A stretch of DNA of 64,000 bases, taken from the NCBI GenBank assembly GCA_023105745.1, contig JALGQZ010000011.1:34284594-34348593 (forward strand), read 5' to 3'. Positions 11,420 through 22,662 of the stretch are shown piece after piece. Made by a program: the position numbers and the translations under genes. The stretch comes from Austropuccinia psidii (Eukaryota; Basidiomycota; Pucciniomycetes; Pucciniales; Sphaerophragmiaceae). The stretch's first letter is position 1. Each line of letters begins with the position of its first letter. Below the pieces are notes generated by a model. It saw only the letters and a list, made by a program, of their open reading frames with translations, was not told the DNA's origin and did not search any database.

Positions 11420-11659
11420 ATGTATCAAAGAAATTGTATTGAAGGAGCCATCGAAACTCATTACTCATTTCTGAATGCAGTTTTTTACCTGGTAATGAGT
11501 ACTTGGAATGCATATAGGTTCGTAATCCCTCCTACACTACTAGTAGTTCTGTTATGTAAACCCAGTGATTTTCTCCCCGCAGTTAAGGAGAATATGTGGC
11601 TAGCTCTTGTACTAGTATTAGCAGTAGTAGGATTGATCCTCACTTCCAACTCCACTTAG
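11420..11659 (+). CDS. Small hydrophobic ORF, uncertain
   Basis: A 79-codon ORF starting with ATG (MYQRNC) contains two or three hydrophobic segments (about residues 20-47 and 59-75), the last being WLALVLVLAVVGLILT. It lies 250 bp downstream of the possible promoter at 11156. An alternative reading is that only the last 21 codons are real, as an exon after the acceptor TCCCCGCAG ending at 11581. I recognise no family. Its short length and the lack of any supporting homolog in the window make a chance ORF quite possible. Confidence 0.2.
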   Translation: MYQRNCIEGAIETHYSFLNAVFYLVMSTWNAYRFVIPPTLLVVLLCKPSDFLPAVKENMWLALVLVLAVVGLILTSNST

Positions 11660-12054
11660 AAGTAAGGATGATAAAGTGGATTTTGAATTAAAATGATGAG
11701 AGGTTATATCTGCTGCAAACAAAAGACTAAATTCAATCTTGCATGGATGCGTGACCTGGGTGCTACTTCTGGGCTATGCACTAAGTTTGTCTGAGTGGGG
11801 TTAATGTGTTGATTCTTAATTGTAAAAGGAAACATAAAATAGTAAAATATAAAGGAATGGAGATTAATAATGATACTATCAATGGAAATAGGATGGATGA
11901 TTAATCAAGAAATTGAGGACTTATCAGGTGATGTTCCTTCTATTTTTTTCCTTTTACCAAGTATCTTCTTCACTAATTCTTGTTTGAGAACTCTTCCTCT
12001 CCTCCATTTCTCTGTTTTTGGGCTTTTAAACAAGTAGTCTTGACAGAAAGAATT

Positions 12055-12630
12055 CTATTCTTCTGTATTCAATTTAGTTGCACCAACTCTCAAGGTGAAT
12101 ATTGTTGGTATAAGGGTTTCTTCCCAGTGGCAGTCCCAGGTGGAGTTTTTAATAAAATAATATCTTGAGATATTGCTGATTTTCCCATTTTTAATTTCAA
12201 AATCCTGGAGGTTGAACCAGTCTTGGCATTCCCAGGTCCTCCAAAATAGTGATTTTCTGAGGTGTTCATCCATGTGAAATATTTCATTCCAGTATGGATT
12301 TCCAAGGTTTCCATCAATTACATTCCAGGTCAGTAGTTCCAGGAATTCATATCTTGTAAGGTTGAATCCAGGTAATTCTTCCCATGGATGTGGAATCACA
12401 GTTTCTGATGGTGAGTTTTCTTTTTCAAAAATGTACTCAAACTCAATATATGGAAGGACTATTGTGGAAATATCTGGACAGGGTTCTGGTTTCATTTGCA
12501 AGAACCAGTCAGGATTTTCAATTAATTCTTGTGGATTGATATAATTAGTGCAGACTTCTTTTTCTTCTATCCAGCTTATATCTGTGTCCATTGACCAGGG
12601 ATTTTCTTCAGGTAGTGGCCATGATTTCAT
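12055..12630 (-). CDS. Unrecognised LPY-LPG domain protein, copy A (element T)
   Basis: The ORF has 191 codons, starting MKSWPLPEENPW. It is acidic and rich in Trp and aromatic residues. Residues about 60-165 (VLPYIEFEYIF, ELPGFNLTRYEFLELL, GNLGNPYWNEIF, then W..W.....F...G.I..I...Y.FI) are repeated as copy B at 13442-13920, which shows that the segment is a real protein unit that was duplicated. It lies downstream of Gag-protease on the same strand, where a Gypsy element would have reverse transcriptase. I do not recognise the family and propose no function. An envelope-like or structural role is only one possibility, and no signal peptide or membrane segment is seen. Confidence 0.5.
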   Translation of the reverse strand: MKSWPLPEENPWSMDTDISWIEEKEVCTNYINPQELIENPDWFLQMKPEPCPDISTIVLPYIEFEYIFEKENSPSETVIPHPWEELPGFNLTRYEFLELLTWNVIDGNLGNPYWNEIFHMDEHLRKSLFWRTWECQDWFNLQDFEIKNGKISNISRYYFIKNSTWDCHWEETLIPTIFTLRVGATKLNTEE

Positions 12631-12749
12631 TTTGAAGGATTTGGTGGATTTTGAAGTGTTAAGGTAAGATGAATTGAAAATTATATCAGATTTATTTATA
12701 AAAAGAGTTTGAGAGTAGGTTTAATGGCTTTTGGGTGAATTTGGATATT

Positions 12750-13345
12750 CCTCTTTGATAAGGCAGGAGGTCATTGCCTAGTGATTTTTATGATTTGGGT
12801 GAGTGATATTGGTGATTTTGATTGCTAAGAAATAATTTTCCTCTTTGATCAGGCAGGAGGTCACTGCCTAGTGAGTTTTTATGATTTAGGTGAGTGAAAT
12901 TGGTGATTTTGGTTGATAAGAATTGATTTTCCTCTTTGAAAAGGCAGGAGGTCACTGCCTAGTGAGTCTTTGTGTATTGGTGAATGAAAATGGTGATTTC
13001 GGTTTCTAAGAAATGATTTTCCTCTTTAATAAGGCAGGAGGTCACTGCCTAGTGATGCTTGATTTTTTGGGTTTTCTATATTGAGTGAGTTTCCTTAAAG
13101 TGCCAAAAGGGTTTTTTTTTATTGATATCTTTATCTCCTGGTTTCCAAATTGGATATTAATTGAAATTTCGGTCTTCTTTTATTAGTTCTTCCCCATTGG
13201 ACTCAAAAATTGGTGAATTGGCCATGGTGGAGGTGATTTTTTTTTGTAAGCTTTCTCTTTTTATATTTTCCTTTTTTTATTTTTTAAGAAATAATTTGTT
13301 AATGAATGTCTTCTTTGTTAAGGCAGGAAGTCATTGCCCTTGTGA
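12750..13345 (-). repeat. 90-bp tandem repeat with a hairpin core
   Basis: Five copies of a unit containing CCTCTTTGATAAGGCAGGAG, followed by GTCACTGCCTAGTGA, start their AGGCA arms at 12761, 12851, 12942, 13032 and 13321. The first four are 90-91 bp apart. In each the AGGCA arm can pair with TGCCT 14 bases later, while the spacer between units varies. The array lies between the two copies of the LPY-LPG domain. Confidence 0.85.
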
Positions 13346-13441
13346 GAGAAAAACGAAATAAAAGAGAAACTAATTATAGATTTGATGAATGATATTAATA
13401 CATTTTTTTAGAGAAAAAAAGCTTGATTTTGTTGATTTATT

Positions 13442-13920
13442 TTAGAGTTGAACTCCCCCAAGTGGGAAAGTTGATTGTCTGTTGAGTAATCTGGCTAAAA
13501 TAAGATATTTGAGGGCTTCCAAAAAGGCATTTCTTTCCTCAATTTCTTGTTCTGATGGAAATTCTGACCACCATAAGTCTTCATAAATGAATATATATCC
13601 ATCTCCAATCCATTTCAGTCTTCCAGTTTGGTATGTTGATCCATTCAATCCAAGGTACCACTGAGCCCAAATTTGATTGAAGTAAAGTCCTCTTCTTGGT
13701 AGCGTGGCAATTTAAAATATTTCATCCCAGAATTGATTTTCAAGGTTACCTTTAATTCCCTCTTCAGTTAACAGTTCTAGGAATTGGATTTTGTTCAAGT
13801 TTGCTCCTGGAAGTTGACATAAATATTAATCTTCACATAAAATTTCTTGACCTTCATCTCCATAAATGTCTTCAAAGGTGGTGTATGGCAGGTAGATGTA
13901 ATTGTAGTCATTTTCTTAGA
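13442..13920 (-). pseudogene. LPY-LPG domain, copy B, broken
   Basis: Translating the frame that ends at 13442 backwards gives LPYTTFEDIY, QLPGANLNKIQFLELL, GNLENQFWDEIF, RRGLYFNQIW and, at the end, RQSTFPLGGVQL. These blocks match copy A (12055-12630) in order. The frame contains at least two nonsense codons, near 13828 and 13712. It begins immediately after the stop of the Gag-protease ORF (13922), shifted in frame, so it may once have been read by frameshift or from a separate start. Function unknown. Confidence 0.6.
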
Positions 13921-13921
13921 T

Positions 13922-16757
13922 TTATTCTGTTTCATCCTCTTCATTGGGAGGTTGCTGGATAAACTCAGGGTTTTCCAGTTGCCATTCATAAGGTTCTTCT
14001 TGGTTGTTCAATGGTCTGTCCAAGAAGTTGATATGGTATGTGTCTTTTAAATTTTTGTCTCTTTCTTCCATAATTCTGAGGTCCTTTTCAATTTCATTTA
14101 TAATTTCTTCATCTGAGAGCTCATGATGTTCACTAAATCTGACTTTCTTCTTTTTGGGTTTAGGTTTGAAAGGGTTTCCATTTATTTTCTCATTTACATC
14201 CACCAAAATTTGGAATGTTTCTGTATTATTGTTAATTGGCTTGTAGCTTATGTTGGTTAATTCATCTCCAGAGGTTGAGTCTTCAGCCTGTCTTTTGAGA
14301 TTGCTTGGCCATTTGTTATTTTGTAAATCTTGCCCAAATTTGTCACTTTCTGGAGATATGGATAAATCTTGGGTCTTCTGGGTCAAATTTGTTATGGTAT
14401 TGTCTCTTTTTGCATTTTGCACCTTCTTTCCTGGGTTATTTCTGACCAATGTTGCCATATTGCATAAATCCATTCCCCTAGGTGGTCCATTTTTCCATCC
14501 AAGTGCTTGAGGTTTGCATATTGGCATGCATAATCTTCTTCCATCAGGTTCTTGATAGCTCAGTATTTCTCCTTGTTTGTGAGGAAATTCTAGTCTGATA
14601 TTGTTTTCTGCCAAGAAAGGTCTTCTAAGTACTGTATGGACAGATCCTTTTGCAATGAAGAAGTGAATTAGAGTTTCTTCACCTGAAGCCAAGATGATTG
14701 GAGAAAATTCTGAAAGTGCAACCAATGAAGTGGTATGGCCTCCAATTCCCCTAAGGTTCATGTTTAGATTTCTTGTTGTGAGTGAGGCTTTGATTGCTAT
14801 TTCCTCTGGTATGATGTTTAGTTCTGCACCAGTGTCCACTAATGCTTTGATAGGATATTCTTCCTTTCCAATGAAGATTTCCATAAATCCCAAAGGACAA
14901 GCATAATGAATCTTGGGCTTTGGTATTTCTTTGAATCCAAATGATAATAGTCTTTCTTGAAGATCCATTGAGTTGAGTGATTTAATTTTCTCCTTGTCTT
15001 TTTCTGATAATTTCTGTAATTTATGGACAAAATTTGGTGACATCCTCAAAATTTCTTCAATGGTGAGGTTGATCTTTTGTTGCATAATTTTCTTAATAAT
15101 TTTGTCAATTTCCAATTTAGTTTCAACTTGTTTCTTTTGAGGTTTTCTGAACTTCTTTTCTTCTTTGGGAATTTCCTCATCTTCAATATTATTGGCAATA
15201 TTTTCAATTTCCCCCTCAGGTTGGTCTGGTTTTGGAATATTTGAATTTTGGAATTTGGTAGGAATTATGGCTCTTTCTTCTTTCTTTTCTTCTTCAATGT
15301 AAGCTCCTGGAATTTCTGCTTTCTTCTTTGTTTCTTGATTTTGGGATTGTCTTTCCATCCTTTGTTTTGTCTGTCTTAATCCAATGTGTGATTCAAAAGG
15401 GTCATTGGCTGAGGAAATGGTAGGTGGCTTCCAATTTGACCAATCTTCAACATGAGCAATTGAGGTTATTTTATCTTCTGATTTCCTTTCAGTGGGCTTA
15501 ACATCTTTGTCTTGTTTTGGTTTTACAGTAGCTTTATCCATGAATTTCTTGTTGAGTTCTGCTTGTTCCTTTGCAAAAGCTCTGACTATGTTTTTGGCAC
15601 TTTCATTTCCTTCCATAGGTACTCTCTGATAGTTGGGAAATAGGTAAGATGATCCTTGAGTTCTGACAATTCTTTTGTCCAAATATTCAGAAATGTGAGT
15701 ACATCTAGTTTCTGAATGGCCTTCTTCCTTGCAGTAAGCACATTTAAATGGTGGTCTTGGAGCCATTTGAGCTGGTATGTAAGGCTGGTAATTGGATGAG
15801 AATGGTGGTAAGGGATTCCTTGGCCTGTATGGCTGATTATTTTGGGGAAATCTTTGCTCCTAATTATTGTTCCAGTTCCTTCTTGGTGGATTGACAGCTT
15901 CTGAAAGGGTTTGAAGTTGATTTAAAGCTTCTTTAACTGATTCTTTTCCCTCATTTCTTGGCTGAGGTTCTGGTTGTGGAGGATTTTTGATCTTTTGGGT
16001 GAGTTCTTTTACTTGTTTTAAAACTTCATCCCAGCTTTCATCCTAAAATCTTGTTTTCTTTTCTGGAGGTTTTGGTTTAGAAAATTCTTTTTGTTGAATC
16101 AGTACCTTGGCCTCCAAGTCTTGTTCAATGTATAATTTCAAAATATCCAATCTTGGAATGATATAACCTCCATCCAAGGCTGGGACCATAGCTCTGTCTT
16201 TAATCATTTCTTTGTAAATTGATTCTTGAACACTAGTGGAAAGGCTGGCCAATATTTCCTGGTTATGATTGATATCACCTTGGATATATTGGTGTATTTT
16301 GAGGTAAGTGATGACTGCTTCATATTCCCCAATGAATTTTTGGTATTGAGTCATGTTTCTTATTCCACCTTCTTGTTGAGTTTTTGTGAATAAATCAGTG
16401 ATTGAGGATAATCTGTATCTTCTTTCAGGTGAGACTGTTCCCCATCTTCTTTTCATATCCACTTTTAATTGATCCCAATCAGCTGTTTCATATACTGGCA
16501 TTCCTTCAATATGATAGCTGATTTCTTCATCTTTGGTCCAAAATGCTATTTGTCTTGCAATGTCTCTTTGACTTGCTCCTTCAATTTCTGGAATATTTTC
16601 AACTTTCTTGATGAATCTTTCAACATCCTTCCCATCAAACCACAGATTATAGTCCTTGGCTCTGATTTTCACTATTGGAGTAGTATTTCTTGGAATTTCT
16701 TGATGTAATGGAGCTGGGATTTGGGAAGAAATGTTGACTCTTCTTGGTAAGGTACTT
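13922..16757 (-). pseudogene. Gag with zinc knuckle and retropepsin, 3' part (element T)
   Basis: One frame runs from the element 2 insertion point at 16757 down to 13922, interrupted only by stops near 16041 and 15860. It encodes a retrotransposon Gag domain (WFDGKDVERFIKKVENI... RWGTVSPERRYRL), a proline-rich linker, a CCHC knuckle (CAYCKEEGHSETRC, start of the 614-codon ORF), a long charged linker and a retropepsin with intact active site (ALVDTGAELNIIP) and the hydrophobic flap region that follows. It ends in a charged tail. The 5' part of the same frame lies at 24690-25008. The small number of stops suggests fairly recent inactivation. The first codons of the ORF starting at 16780 are LTR sequence and not part of the protein. 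Confidence 0.85.
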
Positions 16758-18784
16758 TGTAAGGTTTGACTATGAAACAATAAGTAAAAATTACTAATTT
16801 ATTACTTATTGTACTCTGAATGTCCTTATAAATTGAATAAATAAGATTAAAAATATAATAATAATAAATAATTATTATTATTATGGCGTAAAATAATTAT
16901 ATTATTAAATAAATATAATAATATAATTTATATTATGAAAATATAATATAATAAATAAATATATTAATATAAAATAATTAATATATTAAAAAGCTCTTTA
17001 TTATTGTTACCAACAAATAATAAAGGCGTAAAAAAATTGTTTTTTATAAATAAAAAACAATTAATAACAATAATATTACTAATATTAAAGTTATAAATTA
17101 ATATAAATACTATTTATATTAAATAAGAATTATTATGAATAATAATAAGAGAGAAATTATTATAATAAGATGAAATAACCTACTTTTAACACTTAAGATA
17201 ATAATTTTGAGTTATTTTACGCCAAAAGAATATAATACAACCTTTTCAAATTGTATTTACAATATAAATAAAGAGAATTTACTAAATTTCTTGATTTTAC
17301 GTGGAAATGAGCTTTTTAGAGAGATTTATAGCAAAAACAATTAAAGAATTGATTTAATCACATAAAAATGGTGATTAATAACAAGATGGTCTTTGGTCTT
17401 TAAGAATATAAGAGTTTTATATTTAAAGAATAAAGAAATTACCTTTTATTTAATTGATTTAATGTTTTTGATGCGTCTGAGGGGAAAACAGAGTAAAAAG
17501 AGCTCTATTTATAGTAAATACCTCCCTCCTAGAGTCCAACAGGCTTCTAGTAGACGTGTACTGATCATATCCACTGGAATTGATCAATATTTTAAGGTTT
17601 GAGGGTGATTACATCATGATCAAACCATATTACATCATTATTGCACCATTATTTAGAGTTAATCACTGTAACTCTAAGTGTGATGACATCAGAGGCTTGG
17701 AAGAACCCCAAATTTCGTGGATTTTATTAGTTTTAATCATAAACTAATAGTATTCACCAATTTTATCACTATTAAGACTGTTAAACTTAATTTAAGGTTA
17801 CAGTATGTGATCATAACAGCTCAATTTAAGCTCAAACTTTGAACCTCAATAACTTTTAAGGTTTTCACGCTACAGCAATTCAGAGAGTGAATTCTGATAG
17901 CCTGACATAACCTTATTATGCTGCCAAGAGCTTTTCATTACATCATCAAAACTCTAATTTTGATGATTTTTCTTGTAACTCATCTTTTCTGTCGAAATTC
18001 AATATTTTAAACTTCAAACCTTGATTTCAGGGGGTTATACCCTGAATTTAATAATAAAAATTACATCATTCTTCACGAATGAACTAGTAGAATCCAACTG
18101 TGTACTTTTTTTTAAGTTTGGAGCACTTTCACAACAAAGTGGTCAACAGCTCTGCTGATTTTTATCAATATTTCATCATAGGTTTTAACCTTGTTTATAA
18201 CTTGTAAAATAAAGTTCATATCTGTGTTCTTACAGTAATTACGTGGTAACTTTATTTTTGGTTCATCATTCTATCATGTATATTTTAGAAGATATTAGCT
18301 ATGATCACTGAATATATGCGTTGACCAAAAAAGTGCATATATTCAGGATAATTCCTTAAGTATTGATTTTGGGAGTTAGCTTATTAATTGTTTTGTATGT
18401 GGATTTTTGTGGGGAATCCACTGGTACAATTTATTTCACATGTTGTTTCATTAGTTTCTGAGATAAATAAGGTTTTATGGCTTTTATAAGGTATTATACC
18501 TTATAATTCCTTAAATATTGACTTTACAGATATGCCATAAAAGTGGTATATGTGTATTTCTCCATGGGGAATCCAATGGTATAATTTATTTCACATGTTC
18601 ATTCATTGGTTTTTAAGTTAAACCAATTTTAGTACCAATTTATGGTATTTTTTGTATATTTGAGTAATTATTTTTAGTGTATAATTATTCTAATTAATTT
18701 TAATATAATTATATTAAAGGTATAATTATTATTAATCCTTTTTGTGACCTTATTGGATATGTGGTCATATCTCAAAGGCTCACA
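16758..18784 (-). repeat. 3' LTR of element 2
   Basis: Starts TGTAAGGTTTGACT and ends GGCTCACA; same family as the LTRs of D and G. Followed on the internal side by the purine run GGTGGTAGGGAA (minus strand, 18785-18796). Confidence 0.96.
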
Positions 18785-18901
18785 TTCCCTACCACCAAAA
18801 AAGATTGTACCACAATCTGATATATGTGATTAGGGTATCATCCACTGTCCTACCTCTTCAATAGACTTTGTTAGTCTTGAAGCTCAATAATGCTTAACTT
18901 T

Positions 18902-21900
18902 TTATTTTTCAGGTTTTCTCTCATGTCTGAACCTTCTTAGTAACTTATCAGCATTTGTTATATCTTTCTCAAGTAGCCATTCATCTTCTTGAGTAGAATT
19001 TCTATACCTCACAAGGTATTCCCTTTCTTTTTTGTTTCTTGTCCTTCTTTCTTTAAGGACTTTTACTATTTTCTTTTCCTCTCCTTCTTCCAAGGGGGGA
19101 ATTTCAAGTGGGGGTTTATTTCTTAGTGGAAATAACTCTTTGTCACTTGAACTGTAAGGTTTTATCAGACTTACAGGGAAAGTTGGGTGTTTGTTCATTA
19201 GTTCACCTGTGAGTTCTAATTGCACAGCATTGGGTCCATGAAGTGCTTTTATCATAAATGGTCCTGCAAAGGAATCTTTCAATTTCGTTGGGCCTTTTAT
19301 GTTATTGAAATTAAGGGTTGATACTAAAACCAAGTCCCCTATTTTGAAGTCAGGTGGTTTATGACTTTTATCCCATCTTTCTTTTGCATATTTAAAAGAA
19401 TCTTGCATGCATCTGTTTGCATGGTGTCTTGCTTTGTCAAGCATTATCTTGAAACTGCTTGCTGTTGGATGTATATCCACTAAGTCCTTTTTGAGGGTGT
19501 CATAAGGAAGTCTTGGATTCCAACCTTTCTCTAGCATTGCTGGTGTTTTGCCAGTAGAAGAATGGATTGATGTCTTATATGCCAGTTCAAGTGCTGGTAT
19601 TAGTGTACACCAATCATGGGTAAAACCATCAGAATCTTTGAATTCTAGCCCATAAGCACAGAATCTTCTGATCATATCCTCTAGGGTCTGTATCATTCTT
19701 TCTGCTAAACCATCAGTTTGAGGATGATAAGCTGTTGAGAATGATAACTTTGTCCCAAACAAGTTATGGAGGTTTGTCCATAATGCTGAAGTGAACTTTG
19801 GGTCTCTGTCACTTATAATATTTTGGAATAAGCCTGTGTGGCTAATGACTTTATTCCATATCATTATGGCTGTATCCATAGCTGTGTCATCTTTATGACA
19901 TGGTAAGAACATGGGAGTTTTACTGTACCTGTCAACTAACACTAGACATGCATTATAACTCTTGTCTCCTCCTGGAGGTAAGGCTGTTACCCAATCCATA
20001 TGAACTATTTTCCATGGGGATTTTGGTTCTTGGATTTGGATCATCATTCCAAATTTCTTTCCTGTGGCTCTGTTGGCTTTTTGACATCTGTCACAGGTTT
20101 GGCAGTACTCTGCAACATCTTTCTTCCAATTTGGCCACCAAGAGCAGGTTTTCACCCTCTCTAGTGTCCTATCTTCTGAGAGATGTCCAGATGCAACACT
20201 ATCATGACACTCATGTAAAATAGTGTTTATTAGTGTTCTATCTGTTAAGGCCATAACACATGTGTGTTTTGTTCTATGGTAAAGGATTCCATCAAGGAGG
20301 TGAAATCTTCCTTCATCATATGCCTTTTTCCATATTTCATCTAGTTTTGATGAAAGTGATGGATCTTTGCAGTCTTTCATTAGAAGTTGGCTTAGGATAT
20401 GGCAATTTTTGTCTGTTTTATAGCTTTCTTTAACTTGGTTAAAGAATTCTGTGCCAATGTCTGTAACACATATTCCTTCTATATGGTGCTCTTCTTGTGG
20501 TACCCATGCTGGATTGTCAGGGGTATTTGCTAGAGCCCATCTGCTAAGACCATCTGCATTTTTATGAATATTTCCAGATTTATGAACAATAGTCATATTT
20601 CCTCTATATTCTTGGATAGGAATTTGCCATCTCAGCATATGTCTATTTGGAGTCTTCATATTTAATAGTGATTTCACAGCATTACAGTCTGTGATTACAT
20701 CAAATACTGTGCCATCCAAATAATAATGCAGCTTTTCTAAAGCCCACACTAGGCATAAGCATTCCATTTGGCTTGCTCCATACCTTGCTTCTGTTGGCTT
20801 TATCTGCCTTGAAATGAAACAAATTGGTCCTTCCACTGGTTTATCATTGATAATTTGTGTTTGGCGAAGTGCAGCACCTAGTCCTTCTCCACAAGCATCA
20901 ATGTACAGTTTGAAAGGTAGTTTCCAATCTGGCATTAGAAGAAATGGGGCATTTGTTAAGGAATTTTTCAATTCTTTATATGCTTTGACTCTTTCTTCTG
21001 TCATCTCATAGACTGTTTGTTGGTCACATAGCTTATACAAGGATTTAGCAATCTTTGCAAAGTCCTTTATATGCTGTCTATAGTAACCAGCAAATCCTAG
21101 AAATGATTGCATTTCTTTTTTGGTTTGAGGCATTGGTTTAAGTAGTACTGCTGATACTTTATTTTTGTCTATGCCTAGACTAAGGCCAGATACTACATGT
21201 CCTAGGGCTTTTAATTCACTATATGAAAAATGACATTTTTTCAATGAAATTTTCATATTTACTTGGACTATTTTCTGTAGTACCCTTTCTAGTCTTGTCA
21301 GGTGATTTTCCCAAGTTTCTGAGCAAACTATGATATCATCAATGTAGATTATTAACCATCCTTCTGATAATTCTTCAGGAAATATGGTATTCATCATTCT
21401 TTGATAATGGGAAGGTGCATTTTTTATCCCAAATGGCATTCTTAAGTATTCAAAAATTCCACAATGGACTATTATTCTTAGTAGTTTCTTGGCATTGTCT
21501 GTTAAGACATTTTGATGAAAACCCTTAAGAGCATCCATAGCTGTGATGAACTTAGCTTGTGACAATTGGGTCAATGTCTCATGGATTCTGGGTATTGGAT
21601 ATCTGTCTGGAATGGTATAGGTATTCAGGGCTCTGAAGTCTCCTACCATCTTTGATTTTCCATTATGCCAAGTTATAATGACAGGTGTAGTAACTTCTAC
21701 TTGCTCATTATGTCCAACCTTTCTTAATACTCCAAGGTCCATTAATTCTTTAATGTGCACCTCTAAGGCTTCTCTAGCTCTTGGGCTGGCTGGATAAGCA
21801 GGTCTTCTTAATAAAGGTGGGTAAGGTTTTTCTACATTAAGAATTATATCCACTTCATGTCCAATTATGGCACCTAGTGGCTCTTTGTCAGTTGCAAAGG

Positions 21901-22055
21901 CATTTTTATACTTAAATAAGAGGTCAATCAATTTTTCTTTCATTTTTTCTGTTAATTCTTGATTGAATTCTGCCTCTTTGAGTTGTTCAGATATAAAAAG
22001 TTCTTTTTCTGGAATTTTTTCCTCATTCTTAATAACTGTGATTTGTTTTTTGTTA
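18902..22055 (-). CDS. Pol without Gag (element 2)
   Basis: The open frame encodes reverse transcriptase (YIDDIIV), RNase H ([10 protein letters not shown]), integrase (CDRC zinc finger and the MDW, SDRD, AER D,D35E core) and a C-terminal chromodomain-like region (REYLVRY...DEWLLEKDI). It is very close to element D. The frame stays open to 22078, but the first eight or so codons (MEVISFQD) come from the foreign T sequence, so the ORF has lost protease and Gag. A small difference from D is RQ for HQ in the RNase H region. All catalytic residues I can see are present, so the enzyme part could work if expressed, but the normal leader and start are gone. Confidence 0.9.
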
Positions 22056-22662
22056 TCTTGGAATGATATAACCTCCATCCAAGGCTGGGACCATAGCTCT
22101 GTCTTTAATCATTTCTTTGTAAATTGATTCTTGAACACTAGTGGAAAGGCTGGCCAATATTTCCTGGTTATGATTGATATCACCTTGGATATATTGGTGT
22201 ATTTTGAGGTAAGTGATGACTGCTTCATATTCCCCAATGAATTTTTGGTATTGAGTCATGTTTCTTATTCCACCTTCTTGTTGAGTTTTTGTGAATAAAT
22301 CAGTGATTGAGGATAATCTGTATCTTCTTTCAGGTGAGACTGTTCCCCATCTTCTTTTCATATCCACTTTTAATTGATCCCAATCAGCTGTTTCATATCC
22401 TGGCATTCCTTCAATATGATAGCTGATTTCTTCATCTTTGGTCCAAAATGCTATTTGTCTTGCAATGTCTCTTTGACTTGCTCCTTCAATTTCTGAAATA
22501 TTTTCAACTTTCTTGATGAATCTTTCAACATCCTTCCCATCAAACCACAGATTATAGTCCTTGGCTCTGATTTTCACTATTGGAGTAGTATTTCTTGGAA
22601 TTTCTTGATGTAATGGAGCTGGGATTTGGGAAGAAATGTTGACTCTTCTTGGTAAGGTACTT
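22056..22662 (-). repeat. Second copy of T gag, joined inside element 2
   Basis: This segment repeats 16151-16757 nearly base for base; the few changes include Pro to Ser in VENIPEIEG and Val to Gly in MPVYETAD. It ends with the target site TACTT directly against the LTR. The junction with Pol (...TTTTTTGTTAT/CTTGGAATG) shares only two bases (AT) between the partners. Confidence 0.93.

Larger units (their letters stand above)
9277..11950. other. Non-retroelement spacer, no gene assigned
   Basis: This 2.7-kb stretch is less AT-rich than the retrotransposons and shares no visible repeat with them. No long ORF exists. It contains repeated GTACAGTAC/ACTGTACAGT palindromes (near 9801, 9881-9903, 10353, 10908 and 10986), a TATA-like box at 11156 with a splice donor 50 bp downstream, and a small hydrophobic ORF at 11420. 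It could be an intron-rich host locus, a promoter region, or an old non-LTR or DNA element. I cannot decide. Confidence 0.4.

Noticed and set aside
12750..13345. CRISPR-like array of regularly spaced repeats
   Set aside because: The genome is eukaryotic, spacers are similar to one another rather than unique, and no cas genes exist; it is a tandem hairpin repeat.
16043..16780. Start MFHSQTLQST of the T gag ORF
   Set aside because: These first residues are translated from the element 2 LTR; the true upstream frame lies at 24690-25008.
17393..17602. Identical 69-codon plus-strand ORF (MVFKNIRVLYLK) at 17393, 23298, 37834 and 46499
   Set aside because: It lies inside four copies of the same LTR, antisense to the element. 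Identity follows from LTR identity; the more diverged LTRs of C and G do not keep the ORF.
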